NCBI RefSeq assembly: GCF_002995845.1
Contig: NZ_PVXP01000033.1
Coordinates: forward strand, 1 to 32,745
Direction of reading: 5' to 3'
Source of the DNA: Clostridium luticellarii
Lineage (GTDB): Bacteria; Bacillota; Clostridia; Clostridiales; Clostridiaceae
Length of the DNA: 32,745 bases
The translations under genes were made by a program, and so were the position numbers. How positions within the stretch are numbered: the stretch's first letter is position 1; the number at the start of each line of letters is the position of its first letter. The notes under the pieces were generated by a model. The model made no database searches and was not told where the DNA came from. It was given only the letters and a program-made list of their open reading frames with translations. Positions 27,627 to 32,745 of this stretch are shown in pieces.

Positions 27627-27799
27627 AATTTAAATGGTCAAATAATGAGAGAATAGGAGTTGAAAAACCGTTAGATAACATTATTGAAACAGCTATAATG
27701 TTAAATATACCTTGGAGTGCTGGACCAGGGAAGTTTAACTTCATGCACAATGAACAGGTAGGATGCCTTTATTTAAGGGTATTATATGACGGAATATAA
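27620..27799 (+). pseudogene. 59-codon open frame, probable gene remnant, overlapping the aspS start
   Basis: Between hisS and aspS one frame is open from 27620 to a TAA at 27797-27799, whose last base is the first base of the aspS ATG. The translation looks protein-like (IGVEKPLDNIIETA, then LNIPWSAGPGKFNF and GCLYLRVLYDGI). No ATG, GTG or TTG with a ribosome-binding site begins the frame; the only in-frame ATG is at 27698, without a Shine-Dalgarno. It may be the 3' end of a degraded gene or a short coupled cistron. I do not recognise the sequence. Confidence 0.35.
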
Positions 27800-29583
27800 T
27801 GGGAGAATCGTTGAATGGTCTTAAGAGAACTCATATGTGTGGAGAACTTAGAGAAAGCAATATAGGTGAAAAAATCACAGTGATGGGGTGGGTCCAAAGG
27901 AAAAGAAACTTAGGCGGTCTGGTATTTGTGGACTTGAGGGACAGAACTGGAATACTTCAAATTGTGTTTGGAGAAAAGATAAACAGAGAAGCGTTCCAAA
28001 AGTCGGATAATGTGAAATCCGAATATTGTATAGCTGCCACCGGAGTTATTGTAAAAAGAGAATCACCTAATAAGGGAATTCCAACAGGTATGGTGGAACT
28101 GAAGGGGGAATATATAAAAATATTTTCGGAATCTGAAACGCCGCCTATATATATAAAGGAAAATCTGGATACAGATGAGAATATAAGATTAAAATACAGA
28201 TATCTTGACTTGAGAAGACCTGATATGCAGAGAATACTTAGATTGAGACACAGGACTGCTAAAGTCATAAGAGATTTTATGGACGAAGAGGGCTTTGCGG
28301 AAATAGAAACTCCGATACTTGGTAAAAGTACACCGGAGGGTGCCAGGGATTATCTTGTACCCAGCAGAAATTATAAAGGCAAATTCTATGCTCTTCCTCA
28401 ATCCCCCCAGCTTTTCAAACAGCTTTTGATGGTTTCGGGGTTTGATAGATATTTTCAGATAGTTAAATGCTTCAGAGATGAGGATTTAAGAGCAAATAGA
28501 CAGCCTGAATTCACTCAGGTGGATATGGAGCTTTCTTTTGTGGAGCAGGAGGATGTGATGGCCTTAAATGAAAGGCTGCTTCAGAGGGTATTTAAGAAGA
28601 TTTTAAATTTGGATATAAAACTCCCTATAGAGAGAATGCCCTATAGGATTGCCATGGAGAAATATGGCAGCGATAAACCGGACTTAAGATTTGGAATGGA
28701 GATAAATGATATAACTGATGTGGTCGAAAATACAGATTTCAAGGTATTCCAAAATGCCATTGAAAAGGGCGGATCCGTAAGAGCTATAAAAGTTGATGGA
28801 GCTGCTTCCATGAGCAGAAAACAAATTGATAAGCTGGTGGAGTTTGTAAAAGATTATGGAGCCAAGGGACTTGTATGGATAGAGTACAGGGAAAATGAAG
28901 TTAAATCCTCAGCATCGAAGTTTTTATCCGAAGAGGACATGAAGGCAATATTTAATAAAATGAAAGCAGAGCCTGGAGATCTTGTGCTTATAGCTGCTGA
29001 TAAAGATAAAGTTGTATTTGACAGTCTAGGTGCACTTAGAGTTCATATGGCAAAGGAGACTGGACTTCTGAAAGACAACAACGAGTTCAGATTTGTATGG
29101 GTAACGGAATTTCCTCTCCTGTCCTATAATGAAGAGGAGAAAAGATATCAGGCGGAACACCATCCATTTACCATGCCTATGGATGAAGATATACAATATC
29201 TTGACAGTGATCCGGGCAGAGTGAGAGCCAAGGCTTATGACATAGTATTAAACGGAGAGGAATTAGGTGGAGGCAGCATAAGGATACACGATACCAAGCT
29301 TCAGGAAAAAATGTTTCAGGTAATTGGAATTGCACAGGAAAATGCCTGGGATAAATTTGGATACCTTTTAGAGGCGTTTAAATTTGGACCGCCGCCACAT
29401 GGAGGCTTGGCTTATGGATTCGATAGAATGATAATGTTTTTGGCAAAAACCGACAATATAAAAGATGTGATAGCTTTTCCTAAAAATCAAAATGCATTTT
29501 GTCCATTAACAGAGGCTCCAAATGTAGTTGATGAATCACAGCTAAAAGAGCTGGGAATAAATATAAATAGGGTAAAAGAATGA
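27799..29583 (+). CDS. aspS: Aspartyl-tRNA synthetase
   Basis: A 594-residue bacterial-type AspRS. An N-terminal OB anticodon-binding domain (GWVQRKRNLGGLVFVDLRDR) is followed by motif 1 (FMDEEGFAEIETPIL), motif 2 (FRDEDLRANRQPEFTQVDME), the bacterial GAD insertion (about residues 290-420) and motif 3 (GGLAYGFDRMIMFL). The length is standard. No convincing ribosome-binding site precedes the ATG; the upstream frame ends in TAATG with it, suggesting translational coupling. Whether the enzyme also charges tRNA-Asn cannot be decided here. Confidence 0.97.
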   Translation: MGESLNGLKRTHMCGELRESNIGEKITVMGWVQRKRNLGGLVFVDLRDRTGILQIVFGEKINREAFQKSDNVKSEYCIAATGVIVKRESPNKGIPTGMVELKGEYIKIFSESETPPIYIKENLDTDENIRLKYRYLDLRRPDMQRILRLRHRTAKVIRDFMDEEGFAEIETPILGKSTPEGARDYLVPSRNYKGKFYALPQSPQLFKQLLMVSGFDRYFQIVKCFRDEDLRANRQPEFTQVDMELSFVEQEDVMALNERLLQRVFKKILNLDIKLPIERMPYRIAMEKYGSDKPDLRFGMEINDITDVVENTDFKVFQNAIEKGGSVRAIKVDGAASMSRKQIDKLVEFVKDYGAKGLVWIEYRENEVKSSASKFLSEEDMKAIFNKMKAEPGDLVLIAADKDKVVFDSLGALRVHMAKETGLLKDNNEFRFVWVTEFPLLSYNEEEKRYQAEHHPFTMPMDEDIQYLDSDPGRVRAKAYDIVLNGEELGGGSIRIHDTKLQEKMFQVIGIAQENAWDKFGYLLEAFKFGPPPHGGLAYGFDRMIMFLAKTDNIKDVIAFPKNQNAFCPLTEAPNVVDESQLKELGININRVKE

Positions 29584-29645
29584 ACAAGACAATAAATATC
29601 TGTAGAAATGAAGATAAAATAAAAAAAATGTAGTATAATAATATT

Positions 29646-29828
29646 GTAGGATTCCTGCTGTGTACGTTGAATGAGTTGATGTTGACCGAACATTTTATAA
29701 AAGGGAATTTAACTCTTCTTGTGGAATGAAACCTGATTTGCTTCGGGCACAAGAAGCAAGAAGGAGATGCCCACCTGCTGGGAGCGGGTTCAAAGTAACT
29801 CACGAGACGGCATGGTGGGAATTTGTAT
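29646..29828 (+). ncRNA. ssrS: 6S RNA
   Basis: This gene-free stretch carries the signature blocks of Firmicutes 6S RNA as I remember them: GTTGACCGAACATTTT, then GTGGAATGAAACCTGA, GATGCCCACCTG and GCGGGTTCAAAG. The ends can pair: ATTCCTGCTGTG near the 5' end with CATGGTGGGAAT near 29812-29823, using several G-U pairs, to form the closing stem. TATAAT at 29634-29639 sits at the right distance from a 5' end near 29646, though the -35 is poor. The position after aspS matches bsrA (6S-1) of B. subtilis. 6S RNA binds the housekeeping RNA polymerase holoenzyme and mimics an open promoter. The ends are estimates. Confidence 0.78.
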
Positions 29829-29892
29829 TTCAAGATACTGGAATAAATTTCATTTTACACAATTATTTCTTATTGGCAAACTGCATTTGAGC

Positions 29893-30570
29893 CTAAGAAT
29901 CACTTGATAAATTGGCTTTTAAAGAAGAAAGGGAATCCAGTATTTCTTCTCTGGGAAGATTACCTGCTGACAATTCACTGTTGCTTTTCAATAAAAGGTT
30001 ATTGTAGAATTTTATTGAATAATTTATCATATCAGTACTGTAATTACTTTCTTCCAGCAGTTCATATACTATATTTTCAGCCTTATCGTATCTGCAGGAC
30101 TTTATATGATAAGCTATGATCTGATTTTGAAGTTCATAGGACAATTTGTACTGGCATACTTTTCCTATAATTGAATCTATGTCTGTAAAATAAGAGCTCA
30201 GCTCACAGTCATCCTCTCTGCCTGAGTTTAAATAGGCATTTAAAAATAAATGCAGGGATTTCTGATTTATGTAAAATGAATAGTCCAGTTCATTTTGAAT
30301 TTCTAAAATAGTGCCCTCTTCTTCCAGTAATTTGGCCATTATTATGCATTTGTCCGTATTTATAGTGCCCTTGTCTTTTACCATATCCATCAAGTTTTCC
30401 ACGGAAAGGGAGTTGAAAAATTTCAAGCTCAGTCTGAACATATCTTTAAAAGCTGCATCAATTAAATTTAAAGCCTCCTCATAATTTTTACTTTTTTTAT
30501 TGTCCAGTATTTTTATTAACAACTCGTTAAATTTTTTTATCAATTCTGCGGTTATAGTTCTTTTTAGCAT
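29893..30570 (-). CDS. Helical protein, possibly DUF6483 family
   Basis: A 225-residue, almost entirely helical protein with no signal peptide or membrane segment. Residues about 1-120 (MLKRTITAELIKKF, NYEEALNLIDAAFKDMF, IIMAKLLEEEGTILE) resemble the clostridial DUF6483 family, with TPR-like helix pairs; the C-terminal half continues with repeat-like helices. No enzymatic motif is visible and the function is unknown. GGAGG lies eight bases before the ATG on the minus strand. It is transcribed towards the 6S RNA gene and divergently from the hemolysin-III gene. Confidence 0.7.
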   Translation of the reverse strand: MLKRTITAELIKKFNELLIKILDNKKSKNYEEALNLIDAAFKDMFRLSLKFFNSLSVENLMDMVKDKGTINTDKCIIMAKLLEEEGTILEIQNELDYSFYINQKSLHLFLNAYLNSGREDDCELSSYFTDIDSIIGKVCQYKLSYELQNQIIAYHIKSCRYDKAENIVYELLEESNYSTDMINYSIKFYNNLLLKSNSELSAGNLPREEILDSLSSLKANLSSDS

Positions 30571-30687
30571 TATTCATACCTCCAGGGTTTTATAATAATA
30601 TTATACTAAAAAATTATTTTATTTACTATAAAAAGCTTAATAAATGTTGAAGGACTGTATTCATTGTGATATTATAATATATATAGT

Positions 30688-30708
30688 ATGTAGTCTTAAA
30701 AACTACAT
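30688..30708 (+). promoter_or_regulatory. Inverted repeat in the hemolysin-III gene leader
   Basis: ATGTAGT (30688-30694) and ACTACAT (30702-30708) with loop CTTAAAA, extendable with bulges through flanking TATATAGT and ATACATATA. It lies just after a TATAAT at 30673-30678 and could be an operator or a leader hairpin. Confidence 0.35.
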
Positions 30709-30751
30709 CATACATATATTGATGTTTAAATTTTATTGAGGAGTGATAAAT

Positions 30752-31402
30752 GTGGATAACCAAGTGAAATTTTATACCAGAGGAGAGGAGATAGCAAATG
30801 CTGTGACTCACGGTATTGGGACCCTGCTTTCAATTGCAGCCCTTGTTCTTCTAATTGTTTTTTCAGTTGAAAAAGGTGATAAGTGGTACGTTATAAGCTA
30901 TACCATATATGGAATCTCCATGTTTATTTTGTATTTGGGCTCCACATTATATCACAGTATAACCAATGTAAGAGCCAAAAAGATTTTTAGAATATTTGAT
31001 CATGCATCTATTTATCTGCTTATTGCCGGAACCTATACACCATTTACCCTGACTATTTTAAGAAGTTCCGTAGGATGGGCAATTTTTGGAATAATATGGA
31101 CACTGGCTATTCTGGGAATAATAATGAAGGTATTCTGGGTGGGAAAGTATGAAGTTGCATCTACTCTGCTGTATATTTTCATGGGATGGATAATAATTTT
31201 TGCCATGAAAAAACTTCTGATATTGTTATCCCCTATGGGAATAGCGCTTTTGGTTGCCGGGGGAATTATATATACCGCAGGAGCCTTTCTCTATATGCTG
31301 AACAAAATACCATACAATCATGCTATATGGCATCTTTTTGTCATTGCGGGAAGTGCATGTCACTTTTTCTGCATATTTTTGTATTTGTCTCCCAATTCAT
31401 AA
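30752..31402 (+). CDS. Hemolysin III / PAQR-family membrane protein
   Basis: A 216-residue protein with seven predicted membrane helices. Conserved PAQR features are EEIANAVTHGIGT at the N-terminus, GSTLYHS, then FDHASIYLLIAGTYTPF and the C-terminal histidines in HAIWHLFVIAGSACHF, which form a buried zinc site in this superfamily. Bacterial members are called hemolysin III, but toxicity is not shown for most; a hydrolase-like membrane role is plausible. GTG at 30743 lies inside the Shine-Dalgarno GAGGAG; GTG at 30752 is spaced eight bases and preferred. A terminator follows. Confidence 0.92.
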   Translation: MDNQVKFYTRGEEIANAVTHGIGTLLSIAALVLLIVFSVEKGDKWYVISYTIYGISMFILYLGSTLYHSITNVRAKKIFRIFDHASIYLLIAGTYTPFTLTILRSSVGWAIFGIIWTLAILGIIMKVFWVGKYEVASTLLYIFMGWIIIFAMKKLLILLSPMGIALLVAGGIIYTAGAFLYMLNKIPYNHAIWHLFVIAGSACHFFCIFLYLSPNS

Positions 31403-31414
31403 TGGCGGTTAAAG

Positions 31415-31453
31415 ATGCTGGTGAAGTAGAGAATGAATTTCACCAGTATTTTT
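31415..31453 (+). terminator. Rho-independent terminator after the hemolysin-III gene
   Basis: ATGCTGGTGAA (31415-31425) pairs with TTCACCAGTAT (31439-31449), with one G-U pair, and a T-tract ends at 31453. Confidence 0.78.
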
Positions 31454-31472
31454 AATATTGAAAAAGGTAAAC

Positions 31473-32570
31473 TTAATCTCTGCCCACCAAATTGTTGGAT
31501 ACATTTACTATGAAATCCTGGACGTTTGTAACTATGGAGGTTACCTCCAAACTTCCCCTGTCTCTTAATTTGTTCACTACGAATTCTGATATGTCCACAG
31601 TATATATATAAACAGGTCGTATCTTTTTACCTTCTATTTTATATACCGGGGTCATGTTACCTGTTGCTATGGTATGAAGCTGAGTTGCCAGACATATAAC
31701 TGTGGTAGCCTTTTTGCAATAAGATCTCATGGTATCCTGTGCACTGTACACATTTGAGATTACAGGAGGAAGGGGACCATCATCCCTTATAGAACCTGCA
31801 AGTATCAATGGGATTTTATTTTTAATACAGGAATATACTACACCATTTTTTATATGCTCTTTTTCTATGAAATCGCGAAAGGATCCGCTTTTTCGGACTT
31901 TGTTTATAACATCTATATGGTTGTAATGACCATTTACTACAGAATGTTGAGTGTATATATTTTGTCCAAGAGCTGTTTTAAAAAGAGAACCCTCAAGATC
32001 GTGGGTGGCAAGTGCATTCCCGGCAAAGATGCAATCTGCATATCCGTTTTCTATGAGAGACGACATGGCTTTTTTAGAATCAGCATCAAATACTACTGCA
32101 GGACCCAGTACCCACAGTATATATCCATTTTCTCTTTCATATTTTAATAATTCATATAAACTGTCGTAATCTTTTGAATAAGCACTTTCTCTGGTTCTCC
32201 CTGTCCTAAATGAAAATACCTGGTTCTTCATTTTTGAATTATCTTCAAAACCATCTGTATAGACGAAAATGCCCTGACTGGCATTTTCACTTCTGCCGAG
32301 TATTACTTCATCTCCCAATTCAAGATTTCTAAATTCTTTTATACTTAAATTATTGTATTTATCCAATACCGCTACACAATCCATTCGACTTTCTGGTGCC
32401 AATATCCATTTCCCGTTTATTTTGAAATATTCAGGGTATATAGAAGTAGCGTGATAGTTGTCAGGAGCTATACCCTTTATTTGTACCTTTTCTGTAAGTA
32501 CATCAGGGGCGGAAATAAATATTTCATCTGTAAAGTCAGGTGATCGGTATTCTGGTAATTTGAAATTCAT
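31473..32570 (-). CDS. TIGR00300-type protein (archaeal ornithine cyclodeaminase / LOR-SDH family)
   Basis: A 365-residue protein related to the family named TIGR00300, which includes archaeal ornithine cyclodeaminase and the C-terminal part of the cyanobacterial ArgZ/AgrE enzyme. Typical blocks are WVLGPAVVFDADSKKAM, ADCIFAGNALATHDLEGSLF, then VNGHYNHIDVINKVRKSGS and PLILAGSIRDDGPLPPV, and CLATQLHTIATGNMTPVY near the C-terminus. The expected chemistry is NAD-dependent conversion of ornithine to proline, but the activity of clostridial members is inferred. No arginine dihydrolase domain is fused. AGGAGG precedes the ATG on the minus strand. The 175 nt upstream (32571-32745) hold no recognisable gene. 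Confidence 0.7.
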   Translation of the reverse strand: MNFKLPEYRSPDFTDEIFISAPDVLTEKVQIKGIAPDNYHATSIYPEYFKINGKWILAPESRMDCVAVLDKYNNLSIKEFRNLELGDEVILGRSENASQGIFVYTDGFEDNSKMKNQVFSFRTGRTRESAYSKDYDSLYELLKYERENGYILWVLGPAVVFDADSKKAMSSLIENGYADCIFAGNALATHDLEGSLFKTALGQNIYTQHSVVNGHYNHIDVINKVRKSGSFRDFIEKEHIKNGVVYSCIKNKIPLILAGSIRDDGPLPPVISNVYSAQDTMRSYCKKATTVICLATQLHTIATGNMTPVYKIEGKKIRPVYIYTVDISEFVVNKLRDRGSLEVTSIVTNVQDFIVNVSNNLVGRD

Positions 32571-32745
32571 TATAAAACCTCCTATGGATTTAGCTAAATA
32601 TAATTATATCAAAAGATGCAGGCTAAATGCCAGAGATTTGTATTATTGTGAAATAAAAATAGCGATTAATTCAGCATAGTAGTACATATTAAGTTGAGTT
32701 TGGGGATATAGTATAAAGAATATAATATTTTATAAAATATTATGG

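Noticed and set aside
29480-29833. Minus-strand open frame of 117 codons covering the end of aspS and the following gap
   Set aside because: It overlaps aspS and the 6S RNA, and the translation looks like non-coding sequence.
31186-31455. Plus-strand 89-codon frame overlapping the end of the hemolysin-III gene
   Set aside because: It is out of frame with a conserved membrane protein and runs into the terminator; no ribosome-binding site was seen.

Overview
The window is AT-rich chromosomal DNA from an endospore-forming Clostridium. The spoIIA operon, the rubredoxin, the SCIFF ranthipeptide genes and the gene order all point to Clostridium sensu stricto, possibly the C. kluyveri / C. ljungdahlii group. 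The species cannot be fixed from the sequence alone. Most of the window is conserved core chromosome. I saw no insertion sequence, prophage, CRISPR array, tRNA or rRNA.

Layout. (1) 1-1945: the forespore sigma-factor operon spoIIAA-spoIIAB-sigF. It lies behind a consensus-like sigma-H promoter (61-89) and an unusually long leader with a 12-codon mini-ORF and five successive inverted repeats. (2) 1976-8081: a convergent class A penicillin-binding protein, a solitary rubredoxin, a nucleotidyltransferase-domain protein behind an 18-bp palindrome, a MocR-type regulator and a YigZ/IMPACT protein. (3) 8199-15752: yebC, a secreted ComEC-like metallo-beta-lactamase-fold protein, a BofC-like membrane protein, then ruvA-ruvB-queA-tgt-yajC and a TIGR04086-type membrane protein. 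(4) 15844-17428: scfA, a 45-residue six-cysteine ranthipeptide precursor, and its radical-SAM maturase scfB, separated by a perfect 16-bp inverted repeat. (5) 17570-29828: secD-secF, a short RecJ-like DHH protein with a ruined metal site, apt, relA, dtd, a glyoxalase-II-like hydrolase, hemZ, hisS, aspS and a 6S RNA. (6) 29893-32570: a small helical protein (minus strand), a hemolysin-III/PAQR membrane protein, and an archaeal-type ornithine-cyclodeaminase-family protein (minus strand).

The genes fall into working groups: sporulation control (SpoIIAA and SpoIIAB regulating sigma F, plus the BofC-like protein); Holliday-junction processing (RuvAB); queuosine tRNA modification (QueA, Tgt); Sec export (YajC, SecD, SecF); translation quality and stringent control (RelA, Dtd, HisRS, AspRS, 6S RNA); purine salvage (Apt). 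The order yebC ... bofC-like ... ruvAB-queA-tgt-yajC-TIGR04086 ... secD/F-recJ locus-apt-relA-dtd ... hisS-aspS-6S matches, from memory, the Bacillus subtilis order, which supports several of the weaker calls.

The points most worth a second look are the structured sigma-H leader of spoIIA, the degenerate but apparently well-expressed RecJ-like protein, the hairpin separating scfA from scfB, the GC-richer structured segment before ruvA, and the 59-codon open frame whose stop overlaps the aspS start.
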